A DNA stretch of 28,823 bases from PUPG01 sp031323845 (GTDB lineage: Bacteria > Bacteroidota > Bacteroidia > Bacteroidales > UBA7960): positions 1-28,823 of the forward strand of contig JAVIYP010000033.1 of assembly GCA_031323845.1 (NCBI GenBank). The letters run 5' to 3'. Each line of letters opens with the position of its first letter. Position 1 is the first letter of the stretch. The notes beneath the pieces are model-generated. The model was not told where the DNA came from and ran no database searches. It saw only the letters and a list, made by a program, of their open reading frames with translations. Shown piece by piece: positions 17,745-26,468 of the stretch. Position numbers and translations under genes: made by a program.

Positions 17745-20700
17745 ATGAAGCATATATACAAAAGCATGTTTGGAATCACATCGCTCATGATGTTTGTCAC
17801 CCTGGTGGTTTTTGCACCGACACAGGGCAAAGCCCAGGAGGTTACAGGTCTCAACGATTGGGTGTTATACATAGACCAGGGACACAGCCAGCAGGAAAAC
17901 ATGGGCTTGTTTAATTATTCTGAAGCTGAAAAAGTACTTCGTGTGGGACTTGACCTGCGCGAAATGTTTATTGAGCAAACGGATATTGAAGCCGTTTATG
18001 TTGCCCGTGAAACGGATGATGACTACATTACGCTGGGAGGCCGCGTTGATGAGGCGAACACCCTGGCCACAGACTTTTATTACTCGATACACAGCGATGC
18101 CGGGCCACCCCATGTAAACAGCACACTGATGCTCTACGGGGGATGGAAAAGCAACGGCGTGCTCGTGGAAAAAACCCCTGAAGGAGGGGCTGCTTACGGA
18201 GAGATCCTTGACTGGGACCTCACCGGGGCCATGCGCATCGGACGCAGGGGCAATTACGCGGACAGGGTTTTTTACCAGGGTAATGTTCATCATCATGACA
18301 ACCAGTGGCCTTTTCTTTATGTAAACAGGGTAACCATCATGGCCTCCCTGCTGAGCGAAGCCGGTTTCCATACCAACCCGGGGCAGCAAATGCTGAACCT
18401 GAACCGTGAATGGAAAACACTGGAAGCCCTTTCGGCGTTCCGTTCATTCCTGGAGTGGCATGACCTGGATCGTCCTGCCATAGGAGTGGCGACAGGGATT
18501 GTAAGGGACATCGAATCGGGCAAGGCATTAAACGATGTCACGGTGACCATCGGCGATCAAATTTACACCACCGATGGATGGGAGTCCTTATTCAACCAGT
18601 ATTCCAATAATCCCGAGCAACTTCGTAACGGCTTTTACTTTATCCAGGACCTTGAGCCGCTGAGCACCGTGGAAGTAACATTTGAAAAAGAAGGTTATCA
18701 ACCCCTGAACGTGGATCTCTTTATTGAATCGAACCCAAACGGCCTGACGGAAGAGAACCTGAGCTTTTTGGATGTGGAGATGGTATCCTTTATTCCCCCG
18801 GTCGTTTTATCCGTTGCTCCGGCAGGTGAACTGGAAAACCTGATTCCGGGCACACCGCTTGTCTTTACTTTTTCAAGGAAAATGGATATGGCCTCTGTTG
18901 AAGAAGCCTTCACCCTGAGTCCTGAGGCAGAGGTGAGCTTTTCGTGGCCTGATGCATTTACCCTGGTGGTAAGCACAGCTGACCTTGACTACCTGGAGAC
19001 CTACAACATCATTATTGACGGCAGCATCGCAAAGAACGAGCTTACAGGTCAGTATCTTGACGGTAATATGGATGGTGAAGAGGGCGGTGACTTCGAAATA
19101 GCAATCACTATGTCCGATCTGGATAACGAACCGCCTCTCCTGCTTGAGTATTCACCTTCCGAAACAAGCCCGGCGCGTGTACTCAGGCCGATCATCAGAC
19201 TGGTGTACGATGAAGAGATCATAGAGGAAAGCATTCCGGATCATGCCATAATGCTGCACGAAACAGGTACCGATTTCCCCATTGAAGGAATCATTCATCA
19301 CTTTGTTGTCAACGATCAGAGTGTGCTGCACTTCTTTCCCACGATGGACCTTGAAGCCGGTGCTGCCTACACTGTTGATGTTGCTGAAGGGTTGTCAGAC
19401 ATGTTTGGTAATGAAACTGAAGCCTTTACATTTCAGTTCTATATTCTTGAACAGCAAATTACCCACACCCAGGTGATTGATAATTTTAATGACGGGATAA
19501 ACAACTGGTGGCATCCCAACCAGGCCGGACAGACAGCCGGCATCATCACTGAACTTACCAGCCGTACCGCCAATGGCGAAGTGGTCAACCACTCGGTTGG
19601 AAGCACAGGGAGCATGAAACTCAGTTATGGATGGGATCCAGGGCACGGTGAGCCTTATATCCGCCTATACCTGCCTCCTACAGCATCCCAGAACAACAAC
19701 CGTTTCAACATCAACCATATATTGCAAGTCTACATTTTTGGCGACGGGTCCAATAACGAGTTCCGCCTGGTGATCAGAGATGGCGACAACCAGCTGGAAG
19801 GCCAGGAATGGGTGAAAATCGACTGGACAGGCTGGAAACTGGTTTCATGGGACCTGGCCAATGAACCGGCATTTGGTGTGTTCGGTCTGGGTAACGGAGT
19901 GCTTGAAGGTGCCAACTTTTATATGGACGGTTTCCATTTACGCAAAGGCACTGATGCCCATATGGCAGGGGCTATCTATTTTGACCATTTGCACTTTGTT
20001 GCGAGAGAAGCGGTGGATTATCCCACTGAGCTGTACGAAAACTTCCAGAATTATGAAGACTTTACAACCGATCTCTTTCCATGGATAACCATAGACGTTG
20101 ATGGTGATGTAACGTGGAATCCCTCCGGATTTACCTTCCCGGGGTCGGGAGATCCCTATGCATTCAAGGTGATGAATCCGGCTGCGACCACACCGCCCAT
20201 TGCCGGAAACCACCCTCCTGTTGACGGTGATAAATACCTGATAGCAATGATGTCGCAGGCGCTGAACGAAAATAAATGGCTTATTTCGCCCCAGATAAAG
20301 GCTACAGAAATCTCTGAATTAAGTTTCTATGCCAAATCCATTGAGGTGGCCACGTATGGCCCTGAGCGGATACGTGTGCTGGTGTTACCTGACGACAGAG
20401 AACAATTTGAGTTTGACCCTGATGATTTTATACTGATCTCAGAAGGTGATTATATTGAAGTACCCGCTGCATGGACAAGGTACAGTTTCTACCTTGGCGC
20501 CTATGCGGATGAGGTCATACGCTTTGCCATACAGTATGTCTCACATGACGACTACATGCTGATGCTCGATAAAATTGAAGTTGCGCCTTCACAAACGTAC
20601 ACCCTGACACTTGAAGCACAACCCGAAGAGGGTGGAACGGTAAGCGGACAAGGCGAATATGCAGAAAACCAGGAGGTTGAAGTAATTGCTACACCTGCAA

Positions 20701-21311
20701 CAGGATATCATTTTGTGAAATGGACGAATGAAGACGGTGATGAATTGAGCAATGATGCATCATATACCTTCCAAATGCCCGCTGGCAATCTGCACCTGAT
20801 CGCGACATTTGAAAAAACCGAATACGAGCTTACGATCACTGTTGAGCCGGAAGAGTCCGGCACAGTGACCGGAGAAGGTATATACTTTTTTGATGAAGAG
20901 GTCACCGTGGCTGCCTTCCCCGGAGTACAGTATGAGTTTTTGAGCTGGACCGACAGAGACGGCAACCTCTTGTCGGAGGATGAAGTGTATATGTTTTCCA
21001 TGCCTGCATACAACCTGCAACTGACGGCCAATTTTGCTGAAAAAGACGATGACGATACCGGCATCCACGACAGTGAACTTGCGATGCTGCTGGTCTATCC
21101 GAATCCCGTTTCAGACAAACTGCACATCCGGTCGCAGGAGACCATCAGGGAGCTGAGCCTCGTTGATCTGACAGGTCGTGTTTTGGTGTCGGCACGCCCC
21201 GGAGACAAAAACACGCAGATGGAAGTAACCCACCTGGAGCAGGGATTGTATATCCTGAAAATAACCACGCCATCTCAAACCCTTCACATGAATATATTTA
21301 TAGCCAAATAA
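17745..21311 (+). CDS. Multidomain N-acetylmuramoyl-L-alanine amidase, T9SS substrate
   Basis: This 1188-residue secreted protein has a signal peptide ending near QGKAQ (31). Residues 37-240 are an Amidase_3 domain with DQGH (His47), Glu60 or Glu62, SIHSDAG (His116) as zinc ligands and LSEAGFHTN (Glu205) as the catalytic Glu. It should cut the MurNAc-L-Ala bond of peptidoglycan. Then come a CarboxypepD_reg-like domain (about 245-345), two Big_5-like Ig domains (about 352-450 and 462-567), a beta-sandwich module (about 575-755) shared with the next gene, a choice-of-anchor/cleaved-adhesin-like domain (about 763-946), two roughly 73-residue bacterial repeats (951-1023, 1027-1098) and a T9SS sorting domain (VYPNPVSDKLHI, LEQGLYILKI). 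Together with the GHL10 gene this equips the locus for wall degradation outside the cell. Confidence 0.9.
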   Translation: MKHIYKSMFGITSLMMFVTLVVFAPTQGKAQEVTGLNDWVLYIDQGHSQQENMGLFNYSEAEKVLRVGLDLREMFIEQTDIEAVYVARETDDDYITLGGRVDEANTLATDFYYSIHSDAGPPHVNSTLMLYGGWKSNGVLVEKTPEGGAAYGEILDWDLTGAMRIGRRGNYADRVFYQGNVHHHDNQWPFLYVNRVTIMASLLSEAGFHTNPGQQMLNLNREWKTLEALSAFRSFLEWHDLDRPAIGVATGIVRDIESGKALNDVTVTIGDQIYTTDGWESLFNQYSNNPEQLRNGFYFIQDLEPLSTVEVTFEKEGYQPLNVDLFIESNPNGLTEENLSFLDVEMVSFIPPVVLSVAPAGELENLIPGTPLVFTFSRKMDMASVEEAFTLSPEAEVSFSWPDAFTLVVSTADLDYLETYNIIIDGSIAKNELTGQYLDGNMDGEEGGDFEIAITMSDLDNEPPLLLEYSPSETSPARVLRPIIRLVYDEEIIEESIPDHAIMLHETGTDFPIEGIIHHFVVNDQSVLHFFPTMDLEAGAAYTVDVAEGLSDMFGNETEAFTFQFYILEQQITHTQVIDNFNDGINNWWHPNQAGQTAGIITELTSRTANGEVVNHSVGSTGSMKLSYGWDPGHGEPYIRLYLPPTASQNNNRFNINHILQVYIFGDGSNNEFRLVIRDGDNQLEGQEWVKIDWTGWKLVSWDLANEPAFGVFGLGNGVLEGANFYMDGFHLRKGTDAHMAGAIYFDHLHFVAREAVDYPTELYENFQNYEDFTTDLFPWITIDVDGDVTWNPSGFTFPGSGDPYAFKVMNPAATTPPIAGNHPPVDGDKYLIAMMSQALNENKWLISPQIKATEISELSFYAKSIEVATYGPERIRVLVLPDDREQFEFDPDDFILISEGDYIEVPAAWTRYSFYLGAYADEVIRFAIQYVSHDDYMLMLDKIEVAPSQTYTLTLEAQPEEGGTVSGQGEYAENQEVEVIATPATGYHFVKWTNEDGDELSNDASYTFQMPAGNLHLIATFEKTEYELTITVEPEESGTVTGEGIYFFDEEVTVAAFPGVQYEFLSWTDRDGNLLSEDEVYMFSMPAYNLQLTANFAEKDDDDTGIHDSELAMLLVYPNPVSDKLHIRSQETIRELSLVDLTGRVLVSARPGDKNTQMEVTHLEQGLYILKITTPSQTLHMNIFIAK
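20595..21038 (+). repeat. Two tandem coding repeats (InlB-B/Flg_new-like) in the amidase
   Basis: Each unit is about 73 residues. The first reads EPEEGGTVSGQGEY-type start (QPEEGGTVSGQG), YHFVKWT and FQMPAGNLHLIATF; the second EPEESGTVTGEG, YEFLSWT and FSMPAYNLQLTANF. They are diverged at DNA level and are protein-module repeats rather than a recent DNA duplication. Similar units act as stalks or spacers on secreted proteins. Confidence 0.8.
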
Positions 21312-21334
21312 GACGGCTTTCTTTTGCTAAAGGG

Positions 21335-21365
21335 TTTGTCATAAGAAAATTGTAATGTAACTTTG
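21335..21365 (+). promoter_or_regulatory. Consensus Bacteroidota promoter
   Basis: TTTG at 21335-21338 and TAACTTTG at 21358-21365 are separated by exactly 19 nt. This matches both boxes (-33 TTTG, -7 TAnnTTTG) and the preferred spacing of the Bacteroidota housekeeping sigma factor. It lies 43 nt upstream of the ATG at 21409, so the dockerin/FISUMP gene should be transcribed independently of the amidase upstream. Confidence 0.7.
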
Positions 21366-21408
21366 AGCTAAAATACATCATTTGTTTTATCAACCAAAAC
21401 CCATTTTT

Positions 21409-23136
21409 ATGAAAACAACAAGTACATATTCAACAATTATTGCGCTGCTCATTTTGATGATAGGTGCTTCCTGGAGCCTCGATGCACAGCCCAGGGATGA
21501 AGACAATGGCGAGGGCCATCCCAATTTCAGGTACATTGATGACTTTGAAGAAGGGGTTGATCTTTGGTGGACACCGGAAGGCAGTGGCAGTACAGCAGGC
21601 ATCATTCTGACCGATGATGACGACAACCTGATCACCTACCGTGCCCATGAAACGGAAATAGTAAATCCGCACACGGGGAGTACCGGTTCAATGAAACTGG
21701 CCATTCAGTGGGACAATGAAATCGAGTACGAGGGTGTAGTCAGCCATCTTGTCCGGCAGCATATGCCGGCAGGTACGGCAAACACTCCCGCGCGGCAGTT
21801 TGGTCCCGGCCAGGCACTGGAAGTCTTTATTTATGGCGACGGCTCAGGAAACCGCTTCCGACTGATGACCAGGGACGGAATACCGACGCTGGAAGGCTCC
21901 CAATGGATGTCCATTGACTGGACAGGCTGGCGCCGCATAACCTGGAACTATAACGATCCAGACAATGTTGTAGGCTGGGTGAACGGAAATGGTGTTATGG
22001 ATGGCGAAGTCTTCTATTTTGACAGTTTCCAGGTCACCAAAGACCCTGAAGGAGCCGCCACCAGCGCCTTGCTGTATTTCGACGACCTGCGGATTGTCGA
22101 CCCCTTCAGTGTCGTGTTCAACATTACAGGTGCCGACGGTACAGAGGTCATTACCATCAACGGCGAACAGTATGAGGCAGGGGTTACGGATTTTGAACTG
22201 TTTCCCGGAGAGTACCTGTTCACTGTTGTGAAAACAGGCTATCAAACGTATTCGGGGTCTTTTGTGGTGGATGATGCAGGGTTGACCGTTGAGGTAACAT
22301 TATACCCGGCTGAAGATGGTCAAATGCCCGGCGATGCCAACTGCGATGGCACCGTAAACGTGTTGGATATCACCACCATTGTGAATTATTTTGTGGGGAA
22401 TGACCCTGATCCTTTCTGTTTTGAAAATGCCGATGTAAACGGCGATGGTGTGATCAACATCATGGACGTAATTTTAACTGTTGATATTTTTCTTGGAGAA
22501 GGTCCCGGTCCGGGCACCGTTACCGACATTGACGGCAACGTGTATCAAACGGTTATTATCGGCAACCAGGAATGGATGGCAGAAAACCTGCGGGTTAGCA
22601 AATACAATAACGGCGACGCCATACCTGCGGATTTGAGTAATAGTGAATGGCATGACACTACAGAAGGTGCTTATGCGATTTATCCGCATGGCATGATTGA
22701 TGGGCTCAGTTCAGATGCAGAGGTTCTGGAAGCCTATGGTGCTTTATACAATTGGTATGCTGTAAACACGGGCAATTTGTGCCCGCAAGGTTGGAGCGTG
22801 CCAAGCGATGCAGCCTGGACACAATTGGTTGATTATGTTGTCAGCCAAGGGTTTCCGAATGAGTGGAATAATCCCGGCGGTGCCGGCAATGCATTAAAAT
22901 CCTGCCGCCAGGTTGGCTCACCCCTGGAAGGCTGCAATACCCCGGAGCATCCCCGGTGGAACTCACATAGTATCCATTACGGTTTCGATGAGTTTGGTTT
23001 TTCTGCTCTTCCGGGTGGACTCCGCAGCGCCAGCGGTAATTTCTACGATAGCGGGCACCTCGGTCACTGGTGGTCTTCCAGCGAGGGTCCATCGGCAACT
23101 GCCTGGATCCGGTTCATACTCAGTGACTATGGATAG
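21409..23136 (+). CDS. Secreted dockerin + FISUMP protein with premature stop
   Basis: The visible product is 575 residues. I start at the ATG at 21409, followed by a signal peptide (TIIALLILMIGASWSLDAQ); an in-frame TTG 27 nt upstream is unlikely. Domains in order: a beta-sandwich module (about 41-230) closely resembling one in the upstream amidase; a PEGA-like domain (about 235-300, TVVKTGYQTYSGSF); a type I dockerin with two Ca-binding loops, DANCDGTVNVLD and DVNGDGVINIMD; and a FISUMP (Fib_succ_major) domain from about 370 (VIIGNQEWMAENLRVSKYN, GFSALPGGLRS, WWSSSE). A TAG at 23134-23136 ends the protein 22 codons before the natural FISUMP end, which remains readable in the same frame. There is no T9SS tail. 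Catalytic activity is not expected; binding or display is more likely. Confidence 0.8.
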   Translation: MKTTSTYSTIIALLILMIGASWSLDAQPRDEDNGEGHPNFRYIDDFEEGVDLWWTPEGSGSTAGIILTDDDDNLITYRAHETEIVNPHTGSTGSMKLAIQWDNEIEYEGVVSHLVRQHMPAGTANTPARQFGPGQALEVFIYGDGSGNRFRLMTRDGIPTLEGSQWMSIDWTGWRRITWNYNDPDNVVGWVNGNGVMDGEVFYFDSFQVTKDPEGAATSALLYFDDLRIVDPFSVVFNITGADGTEVITINGEQYEAGVTDFELFPGEYLFTVVKTGYQTYSGSFVVDDAGLTVEVTLYPAEDGQMPGDANCDGTVNVLDITTIVNYFVGNDPDPFCFENADVNGDGVINIMDVILTVDIFLGEGPGPGTVTDIDGNVYQTVIIGNQEWMAENLRVSKYNNGDAIPADLSNSEWHDTTEGAYAIYPHGMIDGLSSDAEVLEAYGALYNWYAVNTGNLCPQGWSVPSDAAWTQLVDYVVSQGFPNEWNNPGGAGNALKSCRQVGSPLEGCNTPEHPRWNSHSIHYGFDEFGFSALPGGLRSASGNFYDSGHLGHWWSSSEGPSATAWIRFILSDYG

Positions 23137-23205
23137 GTGTCCCGATACTACTACTTTGAGAAGAATGGGTTCAGCATCCGGTGCTTCAGGAGCATTGACC
23201 GTTAG
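23137..23205 (+). pseudogene. Orphaned in-frame C-terminus of the FISUMP gene
   Basis: After the TAG at 23134 the same frame continues for 22 codons (VSRYYYFEKNGFSIRCFRS and so on) to a second TAG at 23203. NGFSIRCFR is the classic end of FISUMP domains (usually GFSVRCLRD). The stop therefore looks like a recent nonsense mutation, or less likely a read-through site or sequencing error. Confidence 0.75.
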
Positions 23206-23508
23206 GCTATTTCGATATTTGATTTACCATTGCTGTTTCCTGCGGTCGGATTCAGAAAACATCGGTCATAAGGACTATTACCGGATTAACCCAAGTAGCC
23301 CTGAAGAAAAAGAGAAAGCAGCATAAATCTATTGGGAGTTGCATCTACGCAAAAAAAAACAACGCAACACTAGTGTAGCCAAAACAACAAAAAGCAGTTA
23401 GACAATAAGACACAGGAAATAATGGAGCCAGCAGATATATATTTAAAAGAAGCGATATTATAAAGGCATCCATAGAGCTACAGCGTGTAACAGGAATAAG
23501 TACATTCC
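23206..23508. other. Non-coding stretch between FISUMP gene and IS remnant
   Basis: I see no supportable gene here. The sequence becomes markedly A-rich after 23300 and contains short runs such as nine A's at about 23350-23358. Nothing recognisable as an IS left end, promoter or RNA gene was found. It is probably degraded sequence at the insertion junction. Confidence 0.5.
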
Positions 23509-23886
23509 TTGGTGGTTCCAGACGTGAATCGCATCAAAACTATATATGGTTACTTGCCTGAACGATTCCAGGTTGATAATGGTTCTGAGTTCATTTCCAA
23601 AGAATTTGACCAGTGGGCATATGAGAACCGTGTAACCCTCGATTATTCGCGGCCTGGCAGACCAACAGACAACCCGTTCATTGAATCTTTTAACGGAAGC
23701 TTAAGGGATGAGTGTTTAAATACAAATTGGTTCTTATCTTTGGATGACGCCCGGGCTAAATTAGAGTCGTATATTAGAGAAAATAACACCTACCGGCCAC
23801 ACAGTTCTTTGCAAGGATTAACGCCTGATCAGGTAGATTTTCAGGCACGAAAAACCCCCGAATTTTCTACTTTAGGGTGGTCCTGA
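23509..23886 (+). pseudogene. IS3-family transposase (OrfB) C-terminal fragment
   Basis: About 125 readable residues, of which those from RFQVDNGSEFISKEF onward match the C-terminal half of IS3-type DDE transposases. The second Asp lies in VDNGSEF, and the catalytic Glu in NPFIESFNGSLRDECL, followed by RPHSSLQGLTPDQV and the usual family end. The N-terminal half of OrfB, including the first catalytic Asp, and the whole of OrfA are missing, and there is no ATG, only a TTG. The first 12 or so codons do not look like transposase, so the true junction is near 23545. This is an inactive remnant. Confidence 0.85.
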
Positions 23887-23905
23887 AAAGGGGAAGGGTT
23901 CCATG
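23545..23905 (+). mobile_element. Remnant of an IS3-family insertion sequence (right part)
   Basis: It comprises the transposase fragment plus about 20 nt after its stop (GGGGAAGGGTTCCA at 23891-23904), which may be the right terminal inverted repeat. The matching left end is not present within the window. The left boundary is approximate and set by loss of transposase similarity. Confidence 0.55.
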
Positions 23906-23992
23906 CCATAAACTTTTAAATGGATAAATGGCCGAACTTTGGGGTAGCTTACTCAAATGCTAAAATTATAAGTCGCTCTTAATATAGTAAAT

Positions 23993-26005
23993 ATGGATAT
24001 GCAAGATAAAACCAAGGAAGAAATCCTCAAAGAGCTGCACGAATTGCGGAAAGAATATCATTCCTTGAAGTTTTTGTATGAAAAGAACATTAATAAAAGA
24101 AACCAATCGAAAGAAACTTTAAGACAAAGTGAAAGCAAATACCGTTTATTGGCAGAAAACAGTTCGGATGTAATCTGGACCTTGGATAACGAATATCGTT
24201 TTACCTATATCAGTCCATCCATATACCAATTGAGGGGGGTAACATCTGAGGAGGCAATTCGCGAGTCGATCCAGGACACAATGCCTCCCCAGTCTCAGGA
24301 AGTTGTTCAAAAAGCGATAGCAAAGGGAAAGGAAAATGAGAAGGCAAAGAATTATGTCTCTGTTAAAGTAGAAATTGAACAGTATCATAAAGATGGCCAT
24401 CTCATTTGGGTAGAAATAACCATTCGGGCCATGCTTGACGACCATGGTAAGAAAATTGGCTATGTGGGTATCTCCCGAGATATTACAGAAAAAAAACAGA
24501 CGGAAAAAGCGCTGAATGAGAGCCTGAATCTCTTTAACGGTTTGATAAAAAAGGTTCCCGTAGGTATTTATATTGTTTCCATCAGAGCAGATATGCAAAT
24601 GGAGTTTGAGTATGTTAGCGATAGGTGGTGTGAGATTCATCAGATAAACCGTGAAGATGCATTGACTGATATTTCGAATGTTCATAAGATGGTTCACAAA
24701 GATGATATCGAAAACTTTTTAAAACTAAATGAGGAAGTGGTCCGCGATAAGAAAAACTTTCTTTGGGAGGGACGCTTTGTAATCGAAGGAGAAATACGCT
24801 GGTTTCGTATTGAATCACTTCCAGTTAATTATGAGAATGATTATATCAGATGGTACGGAGTTGTTCAGGATATTACCGAACGGAAGCGGTCGGAGTTAGC
24901 ATTACGGCAAAGTGAACAGAATTTCCGTACGCTTGCGGATATGGCTAAAATAATAATTAGTATTGTTTCGGTTAAAAATAAAGAAAAATTCCTCTATGTG
25001 AATGACGAATGGACCAGCGCCCATGAATATAGTAAAAAAGAAGCGCAAGAATTAAATCCCATTGATGTCTTAACACCGGAATCGTATAAGCAAGTGATGG
25101 AATTTGCAGATAAAAGAATACAGGGCCTTAAGGTGCCTACGAGTTATGAGATTACAATAGTTACCAAAAGTGGGAAACTTAAAAATTTAGAATTATCTTC
25201 AACAATTATAAACTTTGATAACCAGAAGGCTTTTTTGACCACCGCCCTTGACATTACAGAACATAAAAAGCTTTTAAAAGCGTTGAGTGAAAGTGAATCA
25301 AATCTCCGAGATCTTAACGCACAGAAAGATAAATTTTTCTCTATAATTGCACACGATCTCAAAAACCCTTTTAATGCTATTTTAGGATTTAGTGAATTAC
25401 TGGTGCAGCAAATTAATGAAAGAAATTATACAGGAATTGATAAGTATGCAACAGTTATAAAACAATCCTCACAAAGAGCTTTTGATTTATTGATCAATTT
25501 GTTGGAATGGGCGCGTGTCCAAACTGGTAAGTTGAATTTTAATCCGGAAGTATTTAACCTGAAGAATTTGATTAATGAAAACATAGCACACCTAAAAAGC
25601 AATGCCATTCAGAAAGCAATTACTATCAATGAAGATATGCCTGATGATATTATTACTTTTGCCGATAAACAAATGGTTAGTACAGTACTGAGAAATTTAA
25701 TCTCCAATGCCATCAAATTTTCGCATAAGGGTGGTGAAATCAATATTTCAGTGAAGAAAAGTGAAAAAGAAATTCTCATCTCTGTAACTGATAACGGAAT
25801 AGGTATTGAGCCAGAGAGAATTAAGAATCTCTTTCATATAAATAAAAGTATTTCAACTCCAGGCACAAACAACGAGCATGGAACTGGTCTTGGTCTGATT
25901 CTTTGTAAAGAGTTTGTTGAAAAGCATGGTGGGAAAATATGGGCTGAAAGTAAGCAAGAAAAAGGTACTGTGTTTTCTTTTTCTCTTCTTAATGAAATCA
26001 ATTAA
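23993..26005 (+). CDS. Soluble PAS-PAS-PAS sensor histidine kinase
   Basis: This 670-residue protein has no signal peptide or membrane segment, so it senses in the cytoplasm. A short coiled coil (EEILKELHELRKEYHSLKF) leads into three PAS/PAC units at about 45-170 (YRLLAENSSDVIWTLDN to GYVGISRDITEKK), 178-300 (to WYGVVQDITERKR) and 305-425 (to TALDITEHKK). A HisKA domain carries FFSIIAHDLKNPFNAILGF with phospho-acceptor His454. The HATPase domain has N-box NLISNAIKF (568-576), G1 DNGIGIEP (600-607) and G2 GTGLGL (630-635). No response regulator or receiver domain is adjacent, so its partner is elsewhere. Base composition is visibly AT-richer than the sus-like genes, and it lies just beyond the IS remnant, which may mark acquired DNA. 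The ATG at 23993 could be replaced by the one at 23999. Confidence 0.92.
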   Translation: MDMQDKTKEEILKELHELRKEYHSLKFLYEKNINKRNQSKETLRQSESKYRLLAENSSDVIWTLDNEYRFTYISPSIYQLRGVTSEEAIRESIQDTMPPQSQEVVQKAIAKGKENEKAKNYVSVKVEIEQYHKDGHLIWVEITIRAMLDDHGKKIGYVGISRDITEKKQTEKALNESLNLFNGLIKKVPVGIYIVSIRADMQMEFEYVSDRWCEIHQINREDALTDISNVHKMVHKDDIENFLKLNEEVVRDKKNFLWEGRFVIEGEIRWFRIESLPVNYENDYIRWYGVVQDITERKRSELALRQSEQNFRTLADMAKIIISIVSVKNKEKFLYVNDEWTSAHEYSKKEAQELNPIDVLTPESYKQVMEFADKRIQGLKVPTSYEITIVTKSGKLKNLELSSTIINFDNQKAFLTTALDITEHKKLLKALSESESNLRDLNAQKDKFFSIIAHDLKNPFNAILGFSELLVQQINERNYTGIDKYATVIKQSSQRAFDLLINLLEWARVQTGKLNFNPEVFNLKNLINENIAHLKSNAIQKAITINEDMPDDIITFADKQMVSTVLRNLISNAIKFSHKGGEINISVKKSEKEILISVTDNGIGIEPERIKNLFHINKSISTPGTNNEHGTGLGLILCKEFVEKHGGKIWAESKQEKGTVFSFSLLNEIN

Positions 26006-26468
26006 AAATGGAATTGTTTAACATTAGCACCGGGCGAATTGTTCCCAACACAAAAATAACTCAACACCATATTCCTTAATTCTCCCGCCGATTTTTATAA
26101 CCACAGGGAAGCTACTGTGGCTATACCAGGAATTAGCTCCCATTTAATGAAGCTGGTATACAATGATTAAACTACTTTATAAAACATTTGGGCTGTGAAT
26201 AGAAGAAAAATACTTTTATTTTTAGTCATCACCTTTAGCGTCACCGGGACTAGTTGGTGGGTACTGTCAGTAATAAAACAAAATATTTGATAGAAGGAAA
26301 TTAAATATAAACGGTGGTTGAACTACATCCTTGTGCCTCCCTATGGATTTTGCGGAGTATTTGAAAACAATTTCGATTGAATATCTAGAATCCAACACCG
26401 ACAGCGAGCATGCTATCAGTTGAAAATGTTGAGAAATGCCATCCAATTTTGAATGCATCAGCAAACCA
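26006..26468. other. Gene-poor AT-rich intergenic region
   Basis: This region between the convergent kinase and chitinase genes holds no intact gene that I can support. It contains a possible membrane-protein fragment at 26195-26290 and a weak 6-bp hairpin at 26101-26120 (CCACAG/CTGTGG, 8-nt loop) without a T-run. The remainder shows no recognisable signal. Confidence 0.5.
26195..26290 (+). pseudogene. Possible N-terminal fragment of a membrane protein
   Basis: A GTG-started 31-codon frame reads NRRKILLFLVITFSVTGTSW and ends QNI before a stop. A short basic start followed by a hydrophobic helix with TF..TGTSWW resembles the first helix of CPBP-type (CAAX protease-like) membrane proteins. The rest of such a gene is absent. 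It could be chance; the call is tentative. Confidence 0.25.

Noticed and set aside
22913..23326. 137-residue plus-strand frame overlapping the FISUMP end
   Set aside because: It lies in another frame of the FISUMP coding sequence and its product has no recognisable features. The FISUMP frame, including its post-stop tail, explains the sequence better.
24146..24697. 183-residue minus-strand frame
   Set aside because: It is antisense to the PAS domains of the histidine kinase and has no domain features.
26101..26120. Terminator hairpin after the histidine kinase
   Set aside because: The stem is only 6 bp with an 8-nt loop and no T-run on either strand, so it is weak.
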